Shown piece by piece: positions 18,742 through 26,746 of a stretch of 40,590 nt of DNA. The notes beneath the pieces are model-generated. The model saw nothing but the letters and a program-made list of their open reading frames with translations. It was not told where the DNA came from and made no database searches. The translations under genes and the position numbers were made by a program. The DNA is from an uncultured archaeon A07HB70 (lineage in GTDB: Archaea; Halobacteriota; Halobacteria; Halobacteriales; Haloferacaceae): assembly GCA_000496195.1 (NCBI GenBank), contig KI543177.1, positions 92,498 to 133,087 on the forward strand. The letters are read 5' to 3'. Positions within the stretch are counted from its first letter, which is position 1; each line of letters begins with the position of its first letter.

Positions 18742-21294
18742 ATGAGCGACACGAACCCCCCGTCGCGGGCGGGCACGGTCGTCGTCGGCGCCGGAGCCGT
18801 CGGATGTAGCGTCGCCTACCACCTGACTGAGCTCGGGGCAGAAGACGTCGTCGTCGTCGACCAGGGACCGCTGCCGGTGACCGGCGGGTCGTCGGTCCAC
18901 GCGCCGGGGATCGTGTTTCAGACGTCGCCGTCGAAGGTGCAGACGAAGGCTGCCCACTACACGAGCCGCCTGCTCTCGGACGCGGGCGTCTACGACGAGG
19001 TTGGCGGTATCGAGATCGCCCGCAGCGAGGAGCGGATGGACTTCCTCCGGCGCCGCGTCGAGTGGGCCACGTCGTACGGCCTGCCAGACCCGCAGCTGCT
19101 CTCGCCCGCGGCGGTGACAGAGTACCTGCCGCTGGTGGACGAGGACGAGATACTCGGCGGCTACTACTCGCCAACCGACGGCCGGGTGGACGGTATCGGC
19201 GCCCTGCGGTGGTACATGGAGCAGTCCGACGCCGCGTTCTACGGCGGCGTCGAGGTGACGGACATCGACACGACCGGCGGGGAGGCCCGGGCGGTCGAGA
19301 CGGACCAGGGCCGGATCGACTGCGACCGGTGCGTCGTGGCGACGAACAACTGGGGCTACCAGACCGGGCAGCTCGCCGGCATCGACCTGCCGATCGCACC
19401 GGTCGAACACCAGTACGTCGTCACCGAGCCGCTCGAGGAGCTGTCCGGCGCCGGCAGCGAGGTCGGCACCCACACGGAGGGGATGGAGGTGCCGGGGAAC
19501 CGGGACATCCAGGAGCAGATGAGCGAGGGGCCCCACCGGCCGGTCGGCCGGGACCAGGACAACTCGCTGTACTTCCGCACTCACGGGGACGCTCTCGGGA
19601 TGGGGTCGTACAACCACGAGACGCTCTCGGTGGACCCGACGGCGATGGGGACGAACTCGGCGGACCGGCAGGCCTCGGTCCGGGGCTTCACCGACCGCCA
19701 CTGGACGACCCCGACCCACCGCAGCCGCGAGAAGTCCGCGAAGCAGGCGTTCGACGAACTGCTCCCCGCGGCGGCGGACGCGGAGTACGAGGCCACGGAG
19801 AACGGCATCTTCGTGTTCACGCCGGACGGGATGCCTGCGGTCGGCGAGACGGCGGCGGTCGACGACCTGTGGTCCGCGCTCGCCATCTGGTGGACCCACT
19901 CCGGCGGCTACGGGCGGATCCTCGCCGAGTGGATGGAGAACGGCGTCCCGCGGCTCCCTTCGGGGAAGGTCGACACCGGCGGCATCCACGTCCGGCGGTT
20001 CGAGCCACACGCGGGCGAGACGGACTACTTCGTCGACCGGGGTGCGAAGCGGTACGAGCAGGTGTACAGCATCGTCGAGCCGCGGTGGCAGCCCGACGAC
20101 CACCGTGGACTCCGCACCAGTCCGTTCCACGACCGGCAGGCCGAGCTCGGCGCCGAGTTCTACCAGAGCGGCGGCTGGGAGGTGCCACAGTGGTACGGGT
20201 CGAACGCCGACCTCGTCGACCGGTACGAGGACCAGATCCCGGAGCAGGACGGCTGGCAGGGGATCAACCGCTCGCCGATCGCGGCTGCCGAACACCTCCA
20301 CACCCGCGAGAAGGTGTCGATGTTCGACATGAGCACCTTCACGTCGATCGAGGTGTCCGGCGACGGCGCGACCGAGTTCCTCCAGCGGACCTGTACGAAC
20401 GACGTCGACGTCGAACCGGGACGGGTCCGGTACTCGCTGCTCTGTAACCGGGGCGGCGGTATCGTCGCGGACGTGACGGTCGTGCGCCTCGGGCCGGAGG
20501 AGTACGTCGTCACCACCGGCGGCGGCAACTCGCCCGGTATCCACGGCGAGTGGCTCGTCGAGCGTGCGCCCGCGACCGTCTCCGTCGACGTCCAGGAGGG
20601 CGCGCGCTCGACGGTCGGGCTGTGGGGGCCGAACGCGCGGCTCCTGCTCCAGCGGGTCACCGACGCGGACGTGACGAACAGCGGCTTCCCGTACTTCCGC
20701 GCGAAGCAGATCTACGTCGGCGAGGTGCCGGTCCTCGCCCTCCGGGTCTCGTACGTCGGGGAGCTCGGCTGGGAGCTGTGGGCGCCGGTCGAGTACGGTC
20801 GGCGGCTCTGGGACACGCTCTGGGCAGCCGGGCAGGACCTCGACGTCCGGCCGATGGGCGGCGGCGCGCTCGAGTCGATGCGGCTGGAGAAGGGCTACCG
20901 GCTCTGGGGCAACGACATCGACACCGACGCCGACCCGTACTCGGCTGGGCTCGGCTTCGCCGTCGACACCGACACCGACTTCCACGGGCGCGAGGCGGTC
21001 GAGTCCGTCCGCGCCGGCGGACCGGACGAGCGGATCACCCCGATCACCCTCGACGACTCGACGGATATCATGCTGGGCGGTCGTCCCGTGATGAAGGGCG
21101 GCGAGGCGCTCGGCTACGTCCAGGCGGCGGAGTTCGGCTACACGGTCGGCGAGTCGATCGCCTACACCTACGTCCCGAGCGAGTACGCCGAGGCCGGCAC
21201 GAGCGTCGAGGTGCTGTGCGAGGGCGAGCGCTACGACGCGACGGTGCGCGACGAGCCGCTGTTCGACCCGGGCCGCGAGAAGATCGTCCGATGA
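18742..21294 (+). CDS. FAD-dependent dimethylglycine/sarcosine dehydrogenase-like protein with C-terminal GcvT folate domain (copy 2)
   Basis: GTVVVGAGAVGCSVAYHLTELGAEDVVVVDQGPLPVTGGSSVHAPGIVFQTSPSK; GcvT part MFDMSTFTSIEVSGDGATEFLQRTCTNDVDV...YVGELGWELWAPVEYGRRLWDTLW; tandem paralogue of copy 1. Confidence 0.9.
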   Translation: MSDTNPPSRAGTVVVGAGAVGCSVAYHLTELGAEDVVVVDQGPLPVTGGSSVHAPGIVFQTSPSKVQTKAAHYTSRLLSDAGVYDEVGGIEIARSEERMDFLRRRVEWATSYGLPDPQLLSPAAVTEYLPLVDEDEILGGYYSPTDGRVDGIGALRWYMEQSDAAFYGGVEVTDIDTTGGEARAVETDQGRIDCDRCVVATNNWGYQTGQLAGIDLPIAPVEHQYVVTEPLEELSGAGSEVGTHTEGMEVPGNRDIQEQMSEGPHRPVGRDQDNSLYFRTHGDALGMGSYNHETLSVDPTAMGTNSADRQASVRGFTDRHWTTPTHRSREKSAKQAFDELLPAAADAEYEATENGIFVFTPDGMPAVGETAAVDDLWSALAIWWTHSGGYGRILAEWMENGVPRLPSGKVDTGGIHVRRFEPHAGETDYFVDRGAKRYEQVYSIVEPRWQPDDHRGLRTSPFHDRQAELGAEFYQSGGWEVPQWYGSNADLVDRYEDQIPEQDGWQGINRSPIAAAEHLHTREKVSMFDMSTFTSIEVSGDGATEFLQRTCTNDVDVEPGRVRYSLLCNRGGGIVADVTVVRLGPEEYVVTTGGGNSPGIHGEWLVERAPATVSVDVQEGARSTVGLWGPNARLLLQRVTDADVTNSGFPYFRAKQIYVGEVPVLALRVSYVGELGWELWAPVEYGRRLWDTLWAAGQDLDVRPMGGGALESMRLEKGYRLWGNDIDTDADPYSAGLGFAVDTDTDFHGREAVESVRAGGPDERITPITLDDSTDIMLGGRPVMKGGEALGYVQAAEFGYTVGESIAYTYVPSEYAEAGTSVEVLCEGERYDATVRDEPLFDPGREKIVR

Positions 21295-21316
21295 CAGGGG
21301 CACGGAGCGCGGGCCG

Positions 21317-22555
21317 GTGAGCGCGGACGCCCTGCCGGTCGACTACGCCGACATCGAACGGGCGCGGGAGCGCCTCGACGGGTCCGTCGCGAAGCAGACG
21401 CCGGTCGAGCGCAGCACGTCGCTCCGCGACCGCGTGGACGCGGCGGCGGTCCACCTGAAGCTGGAACATCTCCAGTGGACGGGGTCGTTCAAAACCCGCG
21501 GGGCGTACAACAAGATCTCCCAGGACGTCGCCGACGGCGTCGACGAGTTCGTGGCCGCGAGCGCCGGGAACCACGCCCAGGGCGTCGCGTTCGCGGCGAC
21601 GCGGTCTGACGCGTCGTCGACGGTGTTCATGCCGGAGACCGCGCCGCAGGCGAAGGTGGACGCGACCCGCGGCTACGGCGCGTCGGTCGAACTCGTCGGC
21701 CAGGACTTCCAGGAGGCGATGAGCCACGCGCAGGCGGCCTGCGAGGAGCGCGGCGCTACGTTCGTCCACGCGTACGACGACCCCGATATAATCGCGGGCC
21801 AGGGAACGCTCGGGATCGAGATGTACCACGACTGCCCGGACGTCGACACGCTGGTGATCCCGATCGGTGGCGGCGGACTGATCGGCGGCGTCTCGACGGC
21901 GATCAAACACCTCTCGCCCGAGACGCGGGTCGTCGGCGTCCAGGCAACCGGGGCCGAGACGGTCCACGAGAGCCTCGACAAGGGGATCCCGGTGACGCTG
22001 GACGACGTCGACACGATCGCGGACGGCATCGCGACCGGCGGCATCTCCGAGACGACGCTCGATCTGATCCGGCAGAACGTCGACGAGGTGGTGACGGTCT
22101 CGGACACCGAGATCGCGACCGCCATCCTGTTTCTGATGGAGCGGGCGAAGCAGGTGGTCGAGGGGGCGGCAGCGGCCCCCGTCGCCGCGGTGCTCGGCGA
22201 CCGTCTCGACGTCTCTGGCGAGGCGGTGATGCCGCTGCTCTGTGGCGGGAACCTCGACATGACCCAGCTCCAGACCGTACTGGTCCACGCCCTGACCCGG
22301 CGACAGAAGATCCTCCGGCTCCGGGTCCGGATCGACGACCGGCCGGGCAAGATGCAGCATATCTCCGGGATCATCGCCGAGAAGGGCGCGAACATCCACG
22401 ACGTTCGCCACGACCGGTCGGTGAACGAACTCGCGGTCGGCGAGGCCGACCTCGTCTTCCGCGTGGAGGCCGGCGGCGTCGAACACGCCCGGTCGATCAT
22501 CGAGGCGGTCGAGGCGGCGGGCTACCCGGTCGAGAACCTGGCCACGAGCCGCTGA
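21317..22555 (+). CDS. ilvA: Threonine/serine ammonia-lyase with C-terminal ACT domain
   Basis: GTG start 22 nt after copy 2; PLP motif WTGSFKTRGAYNKI, SAGNHAQGVAFAA, IPIGGGGLIGGVSTAIK, C-terminal ACT RVRIDDRPGKMQHISGIIAEKGANIHDVRHDR. Confidence 0.93.
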   Translation: MSADALPVDYADIERARERLDGSVAKQTPVERSTSLRDRVDAAAVHLKLEHLQWTGSFKTRGAYNKISQDVADGVDEFVAASAGNHAQGVAFAATRSDASSTVFMPETAPQAKVDATRGYGASVELVGQDFQEAMSHAQAACEERGATFVHAYDDPDIIAGQGTLGIEMYHDCPDVDTLVIPIGGGGLIGGVSTAIKHLSPETRVVGVQATGAETVHESLDKGIPVTLDDVDTIADGIATGGISETTLDLIRQNVDEVVTVSDTEIATAILFLMERAKQVVEGAAAAPVAAVLGDRLDVSGEAVMPLLCGGNLDMTQLQTVLVHALTRRQKILRLRVRIDDRPGKMQHISGIIAEKGANIHDVRHDRSVNELAVGEADLVFRVEAGGVEHARSIIEAVEAAGYPVENLATSR

Positions 22556-22604
22556 CTCACGGCCCGGGGAACACTTTTGTCTGGCGTGTGAGAGTACAAG
22601 CGGT

Positions 22605-23057
22605 ATGTACGACACAGTCCTGCTCCCGTACGACGGGAGCGACGAGGGCGAGATGGGTGCGCGACACGGGATCGAACTCGCGGCGTCGCTCGGGGCGACG
22701 GTGCACGGACTCTACGTCATCAGCCTGCCGGGGGCGCCGCGAGCCGTGTCGCTCCGCGACGACGAGGAGCAGCTACGAGCGGAGTACGAGGCGTACGGCG
22801 ACGAGGTGCTCTCGGAACTCGGCGAGATGGCCGCCGACCACGGCGTCGACTGCGTCGGCGTGAAGCGAACCGGGAACGTCACCGACGAGATAATCGGGTA
22901 CGCCGAGGACGAGGGGATCGACGCGATCGTCATGGGGTCGGGCTACCGCGGGAAGATCGGCGCGCTGCTCGGCGGCACCGCGGACAGGGTCGTCCGGACG
23001 TCGTCGGTGCCGGTCGTGACGAAGCGGATGGGCGTCGACGACATTCCGACCCGCTAG
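22605..23057 (+). CDS. Universal stress protein UspA family
   Basis: MYDTVLLPYDGSDEGEMGARHGIELAASLGATVHGLYV...IDAIVMGSGYRGKIGALLGGTADRVVRTSSVPVVTKR. Confidence 0.93.
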   Translation: MYDTVLLPYDGSDEGEMGARHGIELAASLGATVHGLYVISLPGAPRAVSLRDDEEQLRAEYEAYGDEVLSELGEMAADHGVDCVGVKRTGNVTDEIIGYAEDEGIDAIVMGSGYRGKIGALLGGTADRVVRTSSVPVVTKRMGVDDIPTR

Positions 23058-23212
23058 TCGACGAGGAACCGCTCCCGGACGTAGATGACGAGCGCCGCAC
23101 TCAGGAAGCAGAAGCCGGCGACCTGGAACTCCCGTCCGGTCATCGCGACGAGAGCGGTGCCGAACAGAACCACCGCGACGGCGGCGGCAGCCGTCGCCGG
23201 GGCGTCTACCAT
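23054..23212 (-). CDS. Small membrane protein
   Basis: MVDAPATAAAAVAVVLFGTALVAMTGREFQVAGFCFLSAALVIYVRERFLVD; stop shares CTAG with uspA stop. Confidence 0.6.
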   Translation of the reverse strand: MVDAPATAAAAVAVVLFGTALVAMTGREFQVAGFCFLSAALVIYVRERFLVD

Positions 23213-23545
23213 GCGTGCCACTGCCCGCGCCGTCTGATAAACGCTGACGATTCGGGACAGGGTCGTCCGGGCAAACACATCGTATACGTTCGCGTACAGT
23301 TCGTGTCGCGGGCAGCCGCTCCGGGGTCGTGCGTGACCCGGTGTCGCACGGTTCGCGGGAACTGAGTAGCCGCGTGGACCGGTTAGCGCCGGCGAGCACC
23401 GAATATTTATGTTGAAGCAGTGATTGCTGTGTCCTGAGGTAACACACCGTCAGTGGGGGGCGGTGGTGTCGCCTACACGGGCGACCAGTTGATGCACCCG
23501 AAACAATGCACGAGCGAACACCAAAACGGCTGACGGAGGCACAGT

Positions 23546-25312
23546 ATGGCAGCGGATGAAGAGAAGACAGGGGAGATGTCCGACGGACTCCAGGTGGAGC
23601 TGTTCCACCCGGACTCCGACCGCGAGCCCGGCGACACGAACATCCAGAAGTTCGGCTTCGACATCCACCCGGTCGTCTTTCCGATTGCGCTTCTGATCAT
23701 CGCGACGTTCATCGCGCTCACGGTCCTCGGGCCGCGGTTCGGTCTGGACGTCTCTGGCGCGTACACGTGGTTGTTCAACACGATCGGCAGCACGTTCGGC
23801 TGGTTCTACCTGCTGGCGGTCAACGCGTTCATCGTCGTCCTGCTGTTCTTCGCGTTCAGCAGGTACGGAAACATCAAGATCGGCGGCGTCGAGGCAGAAA
23901 AGGAGTTCAGCGACTTCTCGTGGATGGCGATGCTGTTCAGCGCCGGCATGGGGATCGGCCTGATGTTCTTCTCCGTCTCCGAGCCGCTCTACTACCTGCA
24001 GAACCCGCCGAGCTTCTTCGGTGCCGAGGCCGGCACCGGGGCTGCCGGCGCCGCGGCGATGGCCCAGACGTTCTTCCACTGGGGCTTTCACCCGTGGGCC
24101 GTCTACGGCCTGGTCGGGCTCGGCCTCGCCTTCTTCTCGTTCAACCGCGGACTCCCGCTGACGTTCCGGTCGATCTTCTGGCCCCTGCTCGGCGACCGGA
24201 TCTACGGGTGGCCCGGACACGTCATCGACCTCGTGACCGTCTTCGCGACGCTGTTCGGCCTCTCGACGTCGCTCGGACTGGGCGTCGCGCAGGTGAACAC
24301 CGGGCTCTCGTACGTGCTCGGCGGCGAGATGCTCGGCGTCGCGAGCATCCAGACCGGCGTGATCCCGCAGGTGCTGCTCATCGGCGGCATCACGGCGATC
24401 GCGACGCTCTCCGTCGCTGCCGGCCTCGACGGCGGCGTCAAGCGCCTCAGCACGCTGAACCTCTACCTGATGTTCGCCCTGCTGGGCTTCCTGCTGATCG
24501 TCGGCCCGACGGTGTACATCTTCGGCGCGTGGGTCGAGGGCATAGGCGCCTACCTGCAGAATATCCTCGGCCTCGGCTTCTTCACCGGGACGCTCGGCTC
24601 CGCGGCGAACGCCACGCCGACGGCGTGGACCATCTTCTACTGGGGCTGGTGGATCGCGTGGTCGCCGTTCGTCGGGATGTTCATCGCGCGTATCTCGAAG
24701 GGCCGCACCGTCCGGGAGTTCATCCTGGGCGTGCTGTTCCTGCCCGCGCTGTTCTCGACGCTGTGGCTGTCGACGTTCGGGGGGAGTGCCCTCCACAACA
24801 GCCTCGTCGGCAGCGGCGCCGCGATGGCGACGTACAACGACGTCGGCCAGACCGTCGCCATGTTCGCGATGCTCCAGCAGTACCCGCTCGGCGCGGTGTC
24901 GGGACTGATAGCGACACTGCTGGTCATCACCTTCTTCGTCACGTCCTCCGACTCGGGGTCGCTGGTCATCGACCACCTGACCTCGGGCGGCAAGCACGAC
25001 GTGCCGAAGACCCAGCGCATCTTCTGGGCGGTCACCGAGGGCGCCGTCGCGTCCGTGCTCCTGATCGGCGGCGGCCTGACCGCGCTCCAGACGGCGGCGA
25101 TCACCACCGGACTCCCGTTCGCGGCGATCCTCTGCCTGATGTGTTACACGGTCTATCTCGGACTCGACAACGAGTACGAGATCCTCGAGAGCGAGGCGTT
25201 CGCGGACCGGATCGAGGACATGACCAGCGAGGAGGACGTCGAGGTGGTCACCTCCGGCGACGAGATGGTGACCGATATCGCGTCCGGCGACGAGTCCGCG
25301 AGCAGCGACTGA
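23546..25312 (+). CDS. BCCT family (betaine/choline/carnitine) transporter, conserved Gly-motif type
   Basis: SAGMGIGLMFFSVSEPLYYLQNPP; WTIFYWGWWIAWSPFVGMFIARISKGRT; ITFFVTSSDSGSLVIDHLTSGG; GGAGG Shine-Dalgarno-like at 23535-23539. Confidence 0.95.
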   Translation: MAADEEKTGEMSDGLQVELFHPDSDREPGDTNIQKFGFDIHPVVFPIALLIIATFIALTVLGPRFGLDVSGAYTWLFNTIGSTFGWFYLLAVNAFIVVLLFFAFSRYGNIKIGGVEAEKEFSDFSWMAMLFSAGMGIGLMFFSVSEPLYYLQNPPSFFGAEAGTGAAGAAAMAQTFFHWGFHPWAVYGLVGLGLAFFSFNRGLPLTFRSIFWPLLGDRIYGWPGHVIDLVTVFATLFGLSTSLGLGVAQVNTGLSYVLGGEMLGVASIQTGVIPQVLLIGGITAIATLSVAAGLDGGVKRLSTLNLYLMFALLGFLLIVGPTVYIFGAWVEGIGAYLQNILGLGFFTGTLGSAANATPTAWTIFYWGWWIAWSPFVGMFIARISKGRTVREFILGVLFLPALFSTLWLSTFGGSALHNSLVGSGAAMATYNDVGQTVAMFAMLQQYPLGAVSGLIATLLVITFFVTSSDSGSLVIDHLTSGGKHDVPKTQRIFWAVTEGAVASVLLIGGGLTALQTAAITTGLPFAAILCLMCYTVYLGLDNEYEILESEAFADRIEDMTSEEDVEVVTSGDEMVTDIASGDESASSD

Positions 25313-25348
25313 CGCGGCCCGGCGGCCTCTTTTATTCAGACACGCCCG

Positions 25349-25567
25349 TCAGTAGTACTCCCACTCGTCGCCCGAGTCGCCGCGCGAGACGCTGTCGTCC
25401 TCGGACTCCGGGTCGCCCTCTCCGGGCCACTCGACGCCGTCGCCGAGCACCTGTCGGTAGGCGAAGGCGCCGAGCGCGACGACCGCCAGCAGCAGGAGGA
25501 GGGTGCCGGCGATAACCGCGGCCTGCGCGAGCGAGCCGAGGAGCCCTCCGCCGAGTGACTGGAACAC
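25349..25567 (-). CDS. Small membrane protein with acidic C-terminus
   Basis: MFQSLGGGLLGSLAQAAVIAGTLLLLLAVVALGAFAYRQVLGDGVEWPGEGDPESEDDSVSRGDSGDEWEYY. Confidence 0.65.
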   Translation of the reverse strand: MFQSLGGGLLGSLAQAAVIAGTLLLLLAVVALGAFAYRQVLGDGVEWPGEGDPESEDDSVSRGDSGDEWEYY

Positions 25568-25610
25568 GCCCGTTTCATTCGACGCCGTGCCACAAGAGGC
25601 TTCGGCCCGC

Positions 25611-26159
25611 TCAGCGCGCCTCGGTCCGGACGCTCCGGTCGTCGTGGATGTAGTGGCGGGTCGGACTCCCGAGGCCGACGGCGGCGACGAGGGTCCAGAC
25701 GGCGAGCGCGGGGAGCGCCGGGAGCGCGAGCCACGGGAGCGCGCTCACGACGGCGCCGACGGCGGCGCCGAGCCACGGGCGGCGCGGCCCCTCGACCTGG
25801 GTGAGGGACGCGCCGACGACGAGGTAGCCGAACGACCCGAGCGCCGTCAGCGCCGTCCCGACGACGAGGGCCCCGAGCCAGCGGACCGTCGTCCCGCCGA
25901 GCCCGGCGCGCGCGGCCTGAAACACCCCGTAGCCCCCGATGGCCGCGACCAGGGCGAACGCGACGACGCCGTAGACCGCCGCGAGCGGCGAGCCGTCGAC
26001 GGTCCGGTCGACGGCGCGGCCGACCGCCGCGGGCCGCCAGCTGAGCAGGCCGACGGCGAACAGCAGGACGAGGGCGAACGAGACGCCGGCCAGGACCGGC
26101 CCGGAGGCGTCGACGAGTCCGGACGGACCCCCGACCAGCGGGAGCGACGGAGCGAACAC
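25611..26159 (-). CDS. Multi-pass membrane protein, unknown function
   Basis: GTG start inferred at VFAPSLPLVGGPSG; several hydrophobic segments (VLAGVSFALVLLFAVGLLSW, LAAVYGVVAFALVAAIGGYGV). Confidence 0.6.
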   Translation of the reverse strand: MFAPSLPLVGGPSGLVDASGPVLAGVSFALVLLFAVGLLSWRPAAVGRAVDRTVDGSPLAAVYGVVAFALVAAIGGYGVFQAARAGLGGTTVRWLGALVVGTALTALGSFGYLVVGASLTQVEGPRRPWLGAAVGAVVSALPWLALPALPALAVWTLVAAVGLGSPTRHYIHDDRSVRTEAR

Positions 26160-26266
26160 ACCGTCTGTACGGCGTACCGGGTCGAAAAGCCGTCGGGACG
26201 GCCCTGCGCGGCAGCTGGCAGCCGGCGAGGCACTTATATCGGTCGGACCTGTACTGGAGAACGTAC

Positions 26267-26746
26267 GTGTCAGACACGCTGCGGGCACTGATCCGGCTGA
26301 GCAGAGCAGCCGGTCGGCGCGTCATCAAGCCACTTCAGCGCGGCGACGGCCCGAACAAGTTCCGTCTCTCCGCCGTCGACACCGCGACGACCACCCACGA
26401 CGGCGACAGCGGGTGGGCGAGCCGTCCCCCCGCGATCCTGGAGTGTCCGCGCTGCGAGAGCGAGGTGCTCCAGCACCACGCCTTCGACGACATCGACTGC
26501 CCGCGCTGTGTCGCGGAGCTCGACTACGACGAGTTCCCCGAGCTGTCGCTGCTCCGGCTCACCTGCCCGGTCTGCCGGAGCGAGATGACCCACGGCCAGC
26601 GCCACCCGGAGGTGCTCGACATCGTCGAGTGGGCGACCTGTGACGGCTGTCGCTACCACTGGGAGTTCAGACACTCGTACGCCGACGTCGAGTCGGAGTC
26701 CGGCGTTCCGACCGGGCTCCCGGAGCCCGGCGGCGGCGCCGACTAG
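26267..26746 (+). CDS. Zinc-ribbon protein with multiple CxxC motifs
   Basis: CPRCESEV..DCPRCVAEL..CPVCRSEM..CDGCRYHW. Confidence 0.75.
   Translation: MSDTLRALIRLSRAAGRRVIKPLQRGDGPNKFRLSAVDTATTTHDGDSGWASRPPAILECPRCESEVLQHHAFDDIDCPRCVAELDYDEFPELSLLRLTCPVCRSEMTHGQRHPEVLDIVEWATCDGCRYHWEFRHSYADVESESGVPTGLPEPGGGAD

Noticed and set aside
16078-21303. Long antisense ORFs (821 aa at 16078-18543 minus, 857 aa at 18730-21303 minus)
   Set aside because: They mirror the strongly supported dehydrogenase genes; such shadow ORFs are expected from GC-rich codon bias, and their products are low-complexity Arg/Val/Asp-rich sequence.
23413-23545. Glycine riboswitch in the BCCT leader
   Set aside because: I could not match the known tandem glycine aptamer core; only a short hairpin and a uORF are supported.
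21068-24997. Antisense ORFs of 515 aa over ilvA and over the first BCCT gene
   Set aside because: Opposite strand of clear genes, no recognisable motifs, composition typical of shadow frames.
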